The notes under the pieces: model-generated
Told to the model about the DNA's origin: nothing
The model's database searches: none
The model's input: the letters and a program-made list of their open reading frames with translations, nothing else
Shown here: positions 28,637 through 38,418 of the stretch, in pieces
How the letters are laid out: every line of letters starts with the position of its first letter
Numbering within the stretch: the stretch's first letter is position 1
Source of the DNA: Synechococcus sp. Nb3U1
GTDB lineage: Bacteria; Cyanobacteriota; Cyanobacteriia; Thermostichales; Thermostichaceae
Length of the DNA: 64,000 nt
NCBI RefSeq assembly: GCF_021533835.1
Contig: NZ_JAKFYQ010000002.1
Span: 248,001 to 312,000, forward strand
Reading direction: 5' to 3'
Made by a program: the position numbers and the translations under genes

Positions 28637-30241
28637 TCAGTCGTAGAGGGCAGGAGCCAAGGCCACTGTTTCGGTGGGTGGCGGGGGGAGTTCTTGCCGT
28701 AGGGTGGCCACCAGAGCGTTGGTGGATGGGTCGTAGAGAGTGGTGACCAATTTCGGATACAGCCCAATGCCGATTATCGGGATGAGCAAGCAGGCGATGA
28801 TGAACACCTCACGAGGTTCGGCGTCCACCAATTCCTCGTGCTCGGTCAGCTCTTTGTTTTCAGGGCCAAAGAAGATCTGCCGCAACATGGATAGCAAGTA
28901 GATGGGGGTCAAGATCACCCCAACCGCCGCCAGAAACACCACCACCACCTTAAAGGGGCCCGAGTAGGCGTCGGTGGTGGCCATGCCGATAAACACCATG
29001 ATCTCGGCCACAAAGCCACTCATGCCCGGCAGCGCCAGAGAGGCCAGCGAACAGGCGGTGAACATAGAAAAGATCTTGGGCATTTTCAAGCCCACGCCCC
29101 CCATCTCCTCTAGCTCCAGCGTGTGGGTGCGATCGTAGGTGGCCCCCACCAAGAAGAAGAGACTAGCCCCGATCAACCCATGGGAGATCATCTGCAACAT
29201 TGCCCCGCTCATGCCGATTTCCGTCAGGCAGCCGATACCGATCAACACAAAGCCCATGTGGCTGATGGAAGAATAGGCAATTTTGCGCTTCAGGTTGCGC
29301 TGAGCAAAAGAGGTCAAGGCAGCAAAGATGATATTCACCACCCCCAATACAATCAACACCGGCGCAAAGTAAAGATGGGCCTCCGGTAGCATTCCCACAT
29401 TCATGCGCAGGAGGGCATAGCCGCCCATTTTCAGGAGGATCCCAGCCAGCAGCATGTGGACGGGCGCTGTGGCTTCCCCATGAGCATCCGGCAGCCAGGT
29501 GTGCAGAGGGAAAATCGGCAGTTTCACGCCATAGGCAATCAGAAAGGCTCCGTAAATGAGCAACTGGAAGGTGAGGGGATAGGTTTTCTGAGCCAGATCC
29601 GTCATGTCAAAGCTGATGGTGTTGCCGTAGAAGGCCATGGCCAAAGCCGCTACCAAAATAAAGAGGGAGCTGAGGGCGGTGTAGAGGATGAACTTGGTGG
29701 CTGCATAGAGACGGTTTTTCCCACCCCAGATGGAGAGCAACAGATAAACCGGGATGAGCTCCAATTCCCACATCAGAAAAAAGAGCAGCATATCCTGCAC
29801 GGCAAACACCCCGATCTGTCCACCATACATGGCCAACATCAGGAAATAAAACAGGCGGGGTTTGAGGGTGACGGGCCAGGAGGCCAGGATTGCCAGGGTG
29901 GTAATGAAGGCTGTCAACAAAATCAGGGGCATGGAGAGGCCATCCGCCCCCACCGACCAGCTCAGGCCCACCTGAGGCACCCAGGTGTAGCGCTCAAACA
30001 GTTGTAACCCTGTCTGGCTGGGATCATAGCCGTAGTAAAAACCGGCCAACAGAATCAGCAGATCCGTCACCCCGATGAACAATGCAAACCAGCGAATCCG
30101 TTCCGCCAGCTTTTGGGCATGGGCGCGGGTGCTAGGATCCCCTGCCGGAGCCGGGATCAGCGGAATGAATAGGGAGGCGACAATCGGGTAGAAAATCACC
30201 GTCGTCAGCCAGGGAAACTCGTTCAAGCTGGGCAGTGCCAT
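28637..30241 (-). CDS. ndhD: NAD(P)H-quinone oxidoreductase chain 4
   Basis: A 534-residue antiporter-like subunit of the NDH-1 complex in the thylakoid or plasma membrane, with about fourteen hydrophobic helices. Characteristic stretches are [35 protein letters not shown] with the conserved Glu, [19 protein letters not shown], the TM8 region [17 protein letters not shown], and the loop [15 protein letters not shown]. The sequence resembles the NdhD1/D2 type rather than the CO2-uptake D3/D4 type, but this is not decisive. The C-terminal 25 residues are Pro/Ala-rich. Confidence 0.93.
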   Translation of the reverse strand: MALPSLNEFPWLTTVIFYPIVASLFIPLIPAPAGDPSTRAHAQKLAERIRWFALFIGVTDLLILLAGFYYGYDPSQTGLQLFERYTWVPQVGLSWSVGADGLSMPLILLTAFITTLAILASWPVTLKPRLFYFLMLAMYGGQIGVFAVQDMLLFFLMWELELIPVYLLLSIWGGKNRLYAATKFILYTALSSLFILVAALAMAFYGNTISFDMTDLAQKTYPLTFQLLIYGAFLIAYGVKLPIFPLHTWLPDAHGEATAPVHMLLAGILLKMGGYALLRMNVGMLPEAHLYFAPVLIVLGVVNIIFAALTSFAQRNLKRKIAYSSISHMGFVLIGIGCLTEIGMSGAMLQMISHGLIGASLFFLVGATYDRTHTLELEEMGGVGLKMPKIFSMFTACSLASLALPGMSGFVAEIMVFIGMATTDAYSGPFKVVVVFLAAVGVILTPIYLLSMLRQIFFGPENKELTEHEELVDAEPREVFIIACLLIPIIGIGLYPKLVTTLYDPSTNALVATLRQELPPPPTETVALAPALYD

Positions 30242-30504
30242 GAATGCAACCTCGTTACGCCAAGTTCACTCCAAACCACCTAGGGGATCCCTGTCGGCTA
30301 CACCGGGATAGCCCTTTACCAGAATCGCCCTTATGTATCAACGCTTAGCAAATCTACAGGATTATCTTAAGGCCCGCTCTCCGATTTAGATGGGATCCCT
30401 AGAGGACGACGGTGGCGGTGAATCTGCGGGGCAGGTGCGTTTGCGAAGGTTGTACCTGAAAATGAAGAGATACAAAGACAACCTCACAAGGGATCCGAAC
30501 CATC

Positions 30505-31383
30505 ATGCCTCAGCCCAAACTGATCATCCACGGCGGAGCTGGTAGCGCCCTGGATGGCGAAACCAGTGTGGAAAACGTGAGGGGATCCCTGCGGCGAGTG
30601 GTGGAGAGCACCTATGAATTGCTGCGGTCAGGACAAAGTGCTGAGGCGGCGGTGCTGCATGCCTGTCAATTGCTAGAAGATGATCCCCTCTACAATGCCG
30701 GTACAGGGTCGGTGCTGCAATCGGACGGACAAATTCGCATGAGTGCCGCCCTCATGAACGGGACCAGCCAGTCCTTCAGCGGGGTGATCAACGTCAGCCG
30801 CGTTCAGCATCCGATCCTGATGGCGCAGGCTTTACAATCAAGCCCCGACCGAGTGGTGGCCGAACAGGGTGCCGCTGAACTGGCACGGGAACTGAAATTA
30901 CCGCTCTACGACCCGGCCACCTTAAAACGGGTTCAGGAATGGTTGCAGTTGCGCCAAGAGCATCCTCCGGCGCGGGTGCTCACCTCTTTGGCCATGGGCA
31001 CAATTGGGGCGGTGGCCCTGGATCAACAGGGGCACATTTCGGTGGGAACCTCCACCGGCGGGCGCGGCTTCGAGCGCTTGGGGCGGGTGAGTGATTCCGC
31101 CACTCCGGCGGGCACCTATGCCAGTGCTGTGGCGGGAGTCAGTTGTACCGGTGTGGGGGAAGACATTTTGGATGAGAGCCTAGCGGCGCGGATCGTGGTG
31201 CGGGTGGAGGATGGAATGAGCTTGAAAGCCGCGGTGGCCAAGTCTTTTCAAGAGGCCCGTCAGCGCAACCGGGCTTTTGGGGCCATTGCCCTGTCTTGCT
31301 CTGGCGAGATTGTCTGGGATACCACCACCGATATGCTCTTGGCCGCTTACCACGATGGGCAGGGGATCGGCCTCACCCTCTGA
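30505..31383 (+). CDS. iaaA: Isoaspartyl peptidase/L-asparaginase (Ntn-hydrolase)
   Basis: A 292-residue precursor of the plant-type asparaginase family, which cleaves itself and hydrolyses isoaspartyl dipeptides and asparagine. The start LIIHGGAGS, the DDPLYNAGTGSVL loop, and the self-cleavage site MGTIGAVALD with Thr near residue 166 as nucleophile are all present. STGGRGFERLGRVSDS follows and completes the active site. Next is a deaminase-like gene in the same direction, so both may contribute ammonium from organic nitrogen. Confidence 0.9.
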   Translation: MPQPKLIIHGGAGSALDGETSVENVRGSLRRVVESTYELLRSGQSAEAAVLHACQLLEDDPLYNAGTGSVLQSDGQIRMSAALMNGTSQSFSGVINVSRVQHPILMAQALQSSPDRVVAEQGAAELARELKLPLYDPATLKRVQEWLQLRQEHPPARVLTSLAMGTIGAVALDQQGHISVGTSTGGRGFERLGRVSDSATPAGTYASAVAGVSCTGVGEDILDESLAARIVVRVEDGMSLKAAVAKSFQEARQRNRAFGAIALSCSGEIVWDTTTDMLLAAYHDGQGIGLTL

Positions 31384-31519
31384 AGACTCGATCCGGGATC
31401 CAACCCCAAGCTTGCGGAGCTCCTCCTGGACAAGGCCGCTGCCGTTGGATAAGAGTAGAAATAGTACTTAAACAAACCAAGCCCGCTCCCCAGTGGGCCA
31501 CTATGGGAAACCTCAATTT

Positions 31520-32560
31520 ATGGCACTTCATGCTGAGTTGCACCGCCACCTGGGCGGCTCTGTTGTACCCAGAATTTTATGGCGCTATTTTCATCGCCAG
31601 GGATCCTCTTTGGCGGAGCGCTTTCCCACCTATCCCGAATTTGAAGACTTTTACACTCGTCCGCGCAACACTCTCGAAGATTACCTGGAGCTGCACACGC
31701 TGGTGGAGCATGTGCAAACCCTCGAGACTCTGCCCTATTTCATCTATCGTCTGCTGCGGGGGGCCTATGTGTTCGAAGATTTGGCCTATCTGGAAATTCG
31801 CTATACCCCCTATCTGCGCACGGATCCCGGCCTAGATGAGGCGGATCGGCTCAAGCAAATGCGCCAGGTGATCGAGACTGTAGGCCAAGCTAGCCAACAA
31901 CAGGAATATCCCATTGTCACCAGCCAGATCTTGTGTTTACACTCGCGTCTGCCCAGCCATATCAATCGGGCTATGCTGGAGGCCGCCGCCGAGTCGGACT
32001 ATGTGTGTGCCATCGACCTAGCCGGGGGCGACAAACCCTACCGGGAACGCATGGAGGAGTGGATTGAGCTGTACAAATATGCGTTGGCCCGCGGCCTGAA
32101 AACCACCGCCCACCTCTACGAAACCTTAGATGGCTGCCACCCGGAATTGTTGCCCTATGTCTCGCGGATTGGACATGGCATTCAAATCCCGCTGCATTAC
32201 CCGGAACTACTGCCGGAACTGGCGCAGCGTGGGCAGTGCTTGGAAGTTTGCCCCACCACCTATCTGAAGACGGGCACTCTGCCCAGTTTGGATCCTCTCA
32301 AGATCGTCTTTGATCGCTGTTTTGAGGCGGGAGTGGATATCGCCATCTGTACCGACAACGCCGGTTTGCACAATGTGCGGCTGCCCTTTGAGTACGAGAA
32401 CCTGCTCACCCACGACATTATTAATTTTGAGCAGTTAAAACTTTGTCAGGAGGCGGCCTTCCGGCATGCTTTTGCCTGGCCGTATAAGGATCGTCCGGCC
32501 TCGCTGTTGTCGGAGTTGCAGCAGGGGGTATCGGCATCCCTGGTGGCTCTCGAAGCCTGA
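31520..32560 (+). CDS. Adenosine deaminase-like amidohydrolase
   Basis: A 346-residue protein of the adenosine/AMP deaminase family. It keeps the zinc motif AELHRHLGGS (H8, H10), RIGHGIQIP, and a late Asp in CTDNAGLHN. The usual HAGE motif is replaced by TAHLYETLDG and the usual TDDP by CTDNAG, so activity on adenosine itself is uncertain; another aminated purine or nucleoside is possible. ATG 31520 is preferred over a GTG at 31493 because the zinc motif follows at once. It is 136 bases after iaaA. Confidence 0.75.
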   Translation: MALHAELHRHLGGSVVPRILWRYFHRQGSSLAERFPTYPEFEDFYTRPRNTLEDYLELHTLVEHVQTLETLPYFIYRLLRGAYVFEDLAYLEIRYTPYLRTDPGLDEADRLKQMRQVIETVGQASQQQEYPIVTSQILCLHSRLPSHINRAMLEAAAESDYVCAIDLAGGDKPYRERMEEWIELYKYALARGLKTTAHLYETLDGCHPELLPYVSRIGHGIQIPLHYPELLPELAQRGQCLEVCPTTYLKTGTLPSLDPLKIVFDRCFEAGVDIAICTDNAGLHNVRLPFEYENLLTHDIINFEQLKLCQEAAFRHAFAWPYKDRPASLLSELQQGVSASLVALEA

Positions 32561-32629
32561 GGAACGGTGGGACGGGATCCCTGACAATCCGGGTTCTCTT
32601 AGAGTAGGGAAGGGATCCCTAGTAGAGCC

Positions 32630-33787
32630 ATGGGCAACTTTTACGAGCAGTTGGCGGTCATGGAAAGCCTGCGGGAGATCGCCAACCTCGAACAGTTCGT
32701 GCGGATCCCGGAAGACTGGTGGGTGGTGATCACAGACATTCGCGGGTCCACCCAGGCGATTGCAGCAGGCCAGTACAAGGCAGTAAACCTGATTGCGGCT
32801 TCCTCGATTGTGGCTGTGCTGAACGGGGCAGGAAATGTCGGGATCCCGTTTGTGTTTGGCGGGGATGGGGCTTCTTTGGCGATTCCGGCAGATGTGTTGG
32901 AACCGACTCGACAAGCTTTGGTGGCGACCCAATGGCTAGCCGCTCAATCCTTTCAACTGGATCTGCGGGTGGCCTTGGTGCCGGTGGCGGTGATTCACCA
33001 AAGCCCCTACGAGTTGCGGGTGGCCAAGCTGCGGGTGTCACCGGAGTATAGCCAGGCGATTTTTATCGGGGGAGGACTGAAATTTGCCGAAGCCCTGATC
33101 AAAGATCCCCGCACCGCTGCGCAATTTGCCGTGCAGTGGCCCCCGGGATCCGAGCCACAAGCGGATTACAGTGGCCTGGAGTGCCGTTGGCAGGATATCC
33201 GCAGCCCCTACGGGGAAACCCTCAGCCTTTTGGTCAGTGCCAACAGCTCCGACGAGCGGCAAGCTGCCCAGATTTACCAAGAGATACTGGAGCAGATCGA
33301 GCGGATCTACGGAACGGGATCCCAGCGTCGTCCGGTGAGCTTGCAGTCTTTGCACCTGACCTTCCAAGACCGACTGTTACAGCTAGAAACCCTGGTGCAT
33401 CAGGGCAAACAACCGCCCCTGGTGCAGGCTTGGTATCGGCTGCGTCTGAAGTTGGAGAACGTATTGGGTTGGTGCCTGATTCGCCTGCGCTTGGGGGTAT
33501 GGGGAAAGTATCCGCAGTTGGTGGTCTCGGCAACCGATTTCGAGAAGCTAGACGATCTGCTGCGCATGGTGATCGCCAGTAGCCCCAGGCAACGACAACG
33601 ATTGACACAATACTTAGAAACCCGCTTTCGCCAGGGGGAGCTGGTTTACGGGATCCACATTTCCGATCGAGCTTTGTTGACCTGTTTGGTATTCGAGCGG
33701 GACGGTCAGCAGGTACATTTTGTGGATGGTGCGGATGGGGGCTATGCCTTGGCTGCTAGGGATCTCAAAGCTCGTTTCGATGCCTAG
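32630..33787 (+). CDS. DUF3095 family protein
   Basis: A 385-residue protein of the DUF3095 family. The N-terminal half has ITDIRGSTQAIAAGQYKAVN and PFVFGGDGASLAIP, which recall the metal-binding segments of class III nucleotidyl cyclases. A central part ends IFIGGGLKFAEALIK; the C-terminal half is helical and family-specific. Whether it makes a cyclic nucleotide is not known. Its last 23 bases overlap the convergent histidine kinase gene. Confidence 0.8.
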   Translation: MGNFYEQLAVMESLREIANLEQFVRIPEDWWVVITDIRGSTQAIAAGQYKAVNLIAASSIVAVLNGAGNVGIPFVFGGDGASLAIPADVLEPTRQALVATQWLAAQSFQLDLRVALVPVAVIHQSPYELRVAKLRVSPEYSQAIFIGGGLKFAEALIKDPRTAAQFAVQWPPGSEPQADYSGLECRWQDIRSPYGETLSLLVSANSSDERQAAQIYQEILEQIERIYGTGSQRRPVSLQSLHLTFQDRLLQLETLVHQGKQPPLVQAWYRLRLKLENVLGWCLIRLRLGVWGKYPQLVVSATDFEKLDDLLRMVIASSPRQRQRLTQYLETRFRQGELVYGIHISDRALLTCLVFERDGQQVHFVDGADGGYALAARDLKARFDA

Positions 33788-35546
33788 CAGAACCTGGGGC
33801 TAGAGGGAGGCGTTGGCCTTCGGCTGCGGGCATGGTGGAGGGAGGCGTTTCTGGGGTGGGAGCCGCGGCTAGATCTAGATCCTGGCAATCCTGGTAGCGC
33901 AGCGGCAGGCGTACCCGAAAGAGGGTTCCGACTCCGATTTGGCTGCTTACCTCGACATGGCCCGCCAGCAAATCGACCAACCGCTTGAGGATGGCCAACC
34001 CTAGACCTGTGCCGGGAATCGTGCTGACGTTGCTACCCCGATGAAAGGGATCGAACAGATAGGGTTGATCCTCCGGTGGGATCCCAATGCCCTGATCTTC
34101 TACTTCAAAAACAAGCCATTCCTGCTGACCAAAGAGACGAAATTGGATCCCCTGTTTGGGATTGGAATACTTGATAGCGTTGGAGAGCATATTTAATAAA
34201 ATCGAGCGCAGCATGGAAAGATCTAAATAAGCATTTTGCTGTGGACGATCGGAATGGAACTGGATATCAGCCTCTGTGTGGGTGAGTTGTAGCTCGTGAA
34301 TGACATATCTACAACACTGAACCAGCTCAATTTGAGTCGGCTGGGGAATGAGTTTGCGGGCATCGGTACGTCCGATCAGCAACACATCGTCTAGCATTTG
34401 CGTCATGTGTTGGATATCCGCTTGGATCCCTTGCACATAGTGATGTTGGTCGGTCTCGGAGAGTTGATGTCGATAGCGTTCTAGACAGGTGACGGCAAAT
34501 AGGATCGTATTCAGGGGGGTGCGAAATTCGTGGCAGACCATCGAGACAAACCGCGATTTCATCTCGTTCAACTCTTGTAGTTGTTGATTGGCCCGTTGCA
34601 GTTCTGCTGTTCTTTCCTGCACTTTCCGTTCTAGATCTTCGTGGGCTTGCTTCAGGGCGGCTTCTGCCCATTTGCGTTCCGTGATGTCTTGAAAGGTAAC
34701 AACAGCGCCCACCAAGCGACCATGCTCATCCCGCATCGGGGTGCTGGTATATTCCACTGGGAAGGAGGTGCCATCTTTACGCCAAAACACTTCGTCCACC
34801 ACGTGATGCACCTGCCCATCTCGGAAGGCGGCGTAGATCGGGCACTCGGTTCGGGGGTAGGGGGTATGGTCGGGGTGGCTGTGATGCAGCAGATCGTGCA
34901 TGGAGCGTCCGATCAATTCTGAAGTTGACCAGCCGATCATGCGGGCAGCGGCGGGGTTGGCAAAGGTGACCATGCCGTTGGCATCGAGGCCGTAGATCCC
35001 TTCCCCAGCCGAGTTGAGGATCAGCTCATTTTGTTGCCGCAACTGGCTCAGGGTTGTATCGGTCAGGTCGGGTGCAAGGGATCCCTCACCTCTCATGTGT
35101 TGCCAAAGATGAGGCGTGGAATCCCACAATCCCCATCCTTGAGGTTGTGGAATCGCAATCCAAAGAGGGGAGAAAGGCTTTTCATGCCTACGAGCCAAGA
35201 GCCTGGCTATGGCTTCCTCCACCGTTAGGGATTCCTGCAAGACCTCTGCTGGCAGCCAGTGGTCTTGAATGTCTTCTAGGCTGAGCGTGCTCAAGGGATC
35301 CCACTGGGTCGGATCCAACCGCCATTCCGCTACCTGGGCACGGGTGAGGATCCCCAGCAGCGATAGGTGAGCAGACTCAGGCTCAGCACCAACAATCACT
35401 GCCCCGACTGTGCCAGGAGAATGCACCAAAGCCTGAGCCAACTGCGCCAGCTGCCATTCTGGGTGAACCCGCAAAGCCGGCTGGGCCAACTGCTGGAGAG
35501 AAGGCTTGCTCTCAAAGCCCCTGGTTGAGGAGAGTCGCCTGGACAT
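33765..35546 (-). CDS. PAS-domain sensor histidine kinase
   Basis: A 593-residue soluble kinase with no clear membrane helix. Residues 1-170 include CBS-like segments ([20 protein letters not shown] and [12 protein letters not shown]). Residues about 175-300 are a PAS/PAC domain ([36 protein letters not shown]), followed by a coiled coil. The dimerisation domain has the phosphoacceptor His in [13 protein letters not shown], and the ATPase has N, G1 and G2 boxes ([33 protein letters not shown]). It is divergent from a response regulator 112 bases away, likely its partner. Confidence 0.88.
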   Translation of the reverse strand: MSRRLSSTRGFESKPSLQQLAQPALRVHPEWQLAQLAQALVHSPGTVGAVIVGAEPESAHLSLLGILTRAQVAEWRLDPTQWDPLSTLSLEDIQDHWLPAEVLQESLTVEEAIARLLARRHEKPFSPLWIAIPQPQGWGLWDSTPHLWQHMRGEGSLAPDLTDTTLSQLRQQNELILNSAGEGIYGLDANGMVTFANPAAARMIGWSTSELIGRSMHDLLHHSHPDHTPYPRTECPIYAAFRDGQVHHVVDEVFWRKDGTSFPVEYTSTPMRDEHGRLVGAVVTFQDITERKWAEAALKQAHEDLERKVQERTAELQRANQQLQELNEMKSRFVSMVCHEFRTPLNTILFAVTCLERYRHQLSETDQHHYVQGIQADIQHMTQMLDDVLLIGRTDARKLIPQPTQIELVQCCRYVIHELQLTHTEADIQFHSDRPQQNAYLDLSMLRSILLNMLSNAIKYSNPKQGIQFRLFGQQEWLVFEVEDQGIGIPPEDQPYLFDPFHRGSNVSTIPGTGLGLAILKRLVDLLAGHVEVSSQIGVGTLFRVRLPLRYQDCQDLDLAAAPTPETPPSTMPAAEGQRLPLAPGSARHRNEL

Positions 35547-35658
35547 CCGCCTGTAACCATTGCGATGCTTCTAGGCTAACGGTATCTCCTGACACCACAA
35601 GGATTGGTAAGACTGACTACCAAGGAAACTAGACCCTGAAGATGGTGCTGCTGTACCT

Positions 35659-36444
35659 GTGTCCAAAATATTGGTGATCGAAGACGAGCTGCGCACCCGC
35701 CAAATCTTTCTGCATTGTTTGCAGCTGGAGGGGTTTGAGGTGTTCGGAGCGGAAAATGGCCGGATTGGAATTGAGCAAGCCCGCCGCCAGCGACCGGATC
35801 TGATCATCTGCGACATTATGATGCCGGAGGTGGATGGCTACGGGGTTCTGCACATCTTGCAGCAGGATCCCCAGACGGCTCGGATCCCGCTGATTTTTCT
35901 AACGGCAAAGGTGGCCAAACAGGATGTGCGACAGGGGATGGTGTTGGGGGCGGATGACTATCTGACCAAGCCCTGCACGGTTAACGAGTTTTTAACCGCC
36001 ATCAATGCCCGTCTGCGCAAACAGGCTCTCTGGCGACGCAGTTCTTCAAGCGCTCTCCCGGCCCCCTCACCAACGGATACAACCCTTACTGACGAGTTTC
36101 AATATCCCAACCAGGCCAAACTGACGGCAGTGTTCGCCTTCATCGAGGCCCACTATGCCGAGCCCATCGAACTGACGGATGTAGCCCGCGCCGTGGGCTA
36201 TTCTCCCGCCTATTTAACCACCCTACTGCGCAAACAAACGGGGCGCAGCGTCAAAGACTGGATCACCGAACGACGGATGGCAGCCGCAAGACGGCTCTTA
36301 CGAAATAGCCAAGCCTCAATTAAGCAGATTGGACAGGCGGTGGGATATGTGGATCCCGCCTACTTTGCCCGCCACTTTCGACAACGGCACGGGATCCCAC
36401 CGCTCCTTTGGCGAGAGCAACAGGGCAGTTTCTTCCAGGCTTGA
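35659..36444 (+). CDS. Response regulator with AraC-type DNA-binding domain
   Basis: A 261-residue transcription regulator. The receiver domain starts SKILVIEDE, has the phosphorylatable Asp in LIICDIMMPEVDG, and the conserved Thr and Lys in FLTAKV and YLTKPC. From about residue 150 there is an AraC/XylS double helix-turn-helix (IELTDVARAVGYSPAYLTTL and SIKQIGQAVGYVDPAYFARH). The start is a GTG. It is encoded back to back with the PAS kinase and probably acts downstream of it. Target genes are unknown. Confidence 0.88.
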   Translation: MSKILVIEDELRTRQIFLHCLQLEGFEVFGAENGRIGIEQARRQRPDLIICDIMMPEVDGYGVLHILQQDPQTARIPLIFLTAKVAKQDVRQGMVLGADDYLTKPCTVNEFLTAINARLRKQALWRRSSSSALPAPSPTDTTLTDEFQYPNQAKLTAVFAFIEAHYAEPIELTDVARAVGYSPAYLTTLLRKQTGRSVKDWITERRMAAARRLLRNSQASIKQIGQAVGYVDPAYFARHFRQRHGIPPLLWREQQGSFFQA

Positions 36445-36498
36445 AACCGTGCAGTTGTGGTTTCTCATTTTAAATTTCAGATCATTTAGGTTCTTGCC

Positions 36499-36512
36499 GT
36501 AGTTGATGCTAC
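36499..36512 (+). promoter_or_regulatory. NtcA-type box upstream of cynABDS
   Basis: GTAGTTGATGCTAC matches GTA-N8-TAC. A TA-N3-T element, TAAACT at 36538-36543, follows after 25 bases, slightly longer than the common 22-24. It lies about 230 bases before the cynA ATG and implies nitrogen-limitation control of cyanate use, as known for cyanobacterial cyn operons. Confidence 0.65.
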
Positions 36513-36739
36513 AAAACAATCCAAAAGCTGAATCTTCTAAACTTTGTCCTGATTTAGAGAAAAGATCTCCTTGGAATGGGGAACGGCACATACAAAAGAA
36601 GCCGCTAGGATATTTCCAAAGCTGAAGGAAACATTGAAACGAGCCTGGGTATGTCTCGTTCGGGGGTTGCGCTGGGCAGGATACCGCTCATGCGGGCCCC
36701 TGTTAGACCCAACTGTTCTCCCTCGTTTGCCCTTTTGAG

Positions 36740-38308
36740 ATGGGTACAAGTTTTATGCGACTCTCCACTGACAAACTCTTCACTCTTGATGCAAAGCGGT
36801 GTGCCTGTGGGGGTTTTCATGCCCCGCAAGATCACAGCGAATTTCTCGCGTCTATGCCCCAAAATCCGGCGGATTTGGCGGATGATTTGATCAAAATGGG
36901 AGTGTATAAGCCGCAGGTGTTGAAACTGGCGGATCAGATCAACCGCACCGAGATGCTGGAAACGCTGGTTTTGGAGCGCTTGAGTCAGCGCAACCCAGAA
37001 AAGGAGCCAATCTTGCGGGAGATGATCCGGCAGGCAGGGGGGCTGGATCAGGCGATGGTGGCGGCTTTTGGCCCGCAAGCCTCTGAGTTTTTCACCGATA
37101 CCCTGCGGGCTGGCCCCTACTCGCGGCGGCGCTTTTTGACTCAGGTGTTGGTGGCCGCTTCGGTGATCGGGTTGACAGCCACTCAAGGAGAACGGGAGCT
37201 GTCTGCCCAGGCTCAGGGATCCCTGGAAAAAACGGATCTGCGGATTGGTTTTATTCCCATCACCTGTGCCACCCCGATCATCATGGCGGAACCCCTGAAG
37301 TTCTATGAGAAGTATGGGCTGAATGTGCAGGTGGTGAAAATGCCCAGTTGGGCTGCCGTACGGGATTCGGCCATTGCCGGGGAACTGGATGCCTATCACA
37401 TGCTCTCCCCGATGCCCATTTCCATTACCTTAGGCCTGGGATCCACCGCTTTCCCCATTAAGCTGGCCAGCATCGAGAACATTAACGGCCAAGCCATTAC
37501 CGTTGCCAACAAGTACAAAGACACCCTCAAAGGTCCCGCCGACTTCAAAGGTTTCACGATTGGCGTGCCCTTCCCCTACTCGATGCACAACCTCTTGATC
37601 CGCTACTACCTAGCCACTGGCGGTCTTAATCCCGATACCGACGTGCAGATCAACCCCGTGCCACCTCCAGACAGTGTGGCTCGTCTGACGGTGGGGGATA
37701 TTGACGCCATGTTGATGCCGGATCCCTTTAACCAACGGGCGGTGTTTGAGGGGGCGGGTTTTCTCCATATGGTCAGTAAAGATCTGTGGCCAGGGCACCC
37801 CTGCTGTGCCTTTGCCGCCAGCCAAAGCTGGATTGACGCCAACCCCAACACCTTCCGGGCCGTGAACAAAGCGATCATTGATGGGGCCAACTACGCCAGC
37901 CAAGCGGAGAATCGAGCCGAGATCGCCAAGGCCATTGCTCCGCGGGAATTTCTCAATCAGCCAGAAGAAGTGGTGGCTGCGGTGCTAACGGGCAAGTTTG
38001 AGGATGGCTTGGGCAATACCTTCGACATTCCCGATCGTATCGATTTTGATCCCTACCCCTGGCAGAGCTTTGCCTACTGGATCACCAGCCAGATGGTGCG
38101 CTGGAATCTGCTCGAGGCAGATCAGGCGGATTATTCGCAGATTGCCCAGGATATTTTCCTGACAGATTTGGCCCGCGATTTGGCCCGCGAGCTGGGGCAA
38201 ACCCCACCCGCTGAGATGCTGCGCGTCGAGACCTTGATGTTCGATAGCTTCGATCCCAGCGATCCGGCTGCCTACATTCAGGCTCAGATCGATCGCTACG
38301 GCGTGTAG
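36740..38308 (+). CDS. cynA: Cyanate ABC transporter substrate-binding protein with N-terminal extension
   Basis: A 522-residue NrtA-family binding protein, first gene of a cynABDS-type operon. The binding-protein part starts near residue 160 (LRIGFIPITCATPIIMAEPL) and has PYSMHNLLIRYYLATGGL and MLMPDPFNQRAV. A twin-arginine signal, YSRRRFLTQVLVAASVIGLT, lies at residues 127-146, preceded by an unusual 126-residue polar extension with CACGGFHAP near residue 21. If exported by Tat, this extension would be a very long cytoplasmic N-region. A later start is possible (ATG 36854 or 36896) but would still leave a long leader. Substrate is inferred from cynS in the operon. Confidence 0.85.
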   Translation: MGTSFMRLSTDKLFTLDAKRCACGGFHAPQDHSEFLASMPQNPADLADDLIKMGVYKPQVLKLADQINRTEMLETLVLERLSQRNPEKEPILREMIRQAGGLDQAMVAAFGPQASEFFTDTLRAGPYSRRRFLTQVLVAASVIGLTATQGERELSAQAQGSLEKTDLRIGFIPITCATPIIMAEPLKFYEKYGLNVQVVKMPSWAAVRDSAIAGELDAYHMLSPMPISITLGLGSTAFPIKLASIENINGQAITVANKYKDTLKGPADFKGFTIGVPFPYSMHNLLIRYYLATGGLNPDTDVQINPVPPPDSVARLTVGDIDAMLMPDPFNQRAVFEGAGFLHMVSKDLWPGHPCCAFAASQSWIDANPNTFRAVNKAIIDGANYASQAENRAEIAKAIAPREFLNQPEEVVAAVLTGKFEDGLGNTFDIPDRIDFDPYPWQSFAYWITSQMVRWNLLEADQADYSQIAQDIFLTDLARDLARELGQTPPAEMLRVETLMFDSFDPSDPAAYIQAQIDRYGV

Positions 38309-38418
38309 AGAGTGTGTGGATTTTCCAGAGGAGAGGGATCCCGTCTGTTCGAGTTGAACGGTTTGTCGGGGATCCCGCTTCTTAAGATTATCTTCAAGTT
38401 TGTCTCATCAGGGGTGTT

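Noticed and set aside
31455-31467. GTA-N7-TAC sequence upstream of the deaminase-like gene
   Set aside because: Spacing is seven rather than eight bases, so it does not fit the NtcA consensus.
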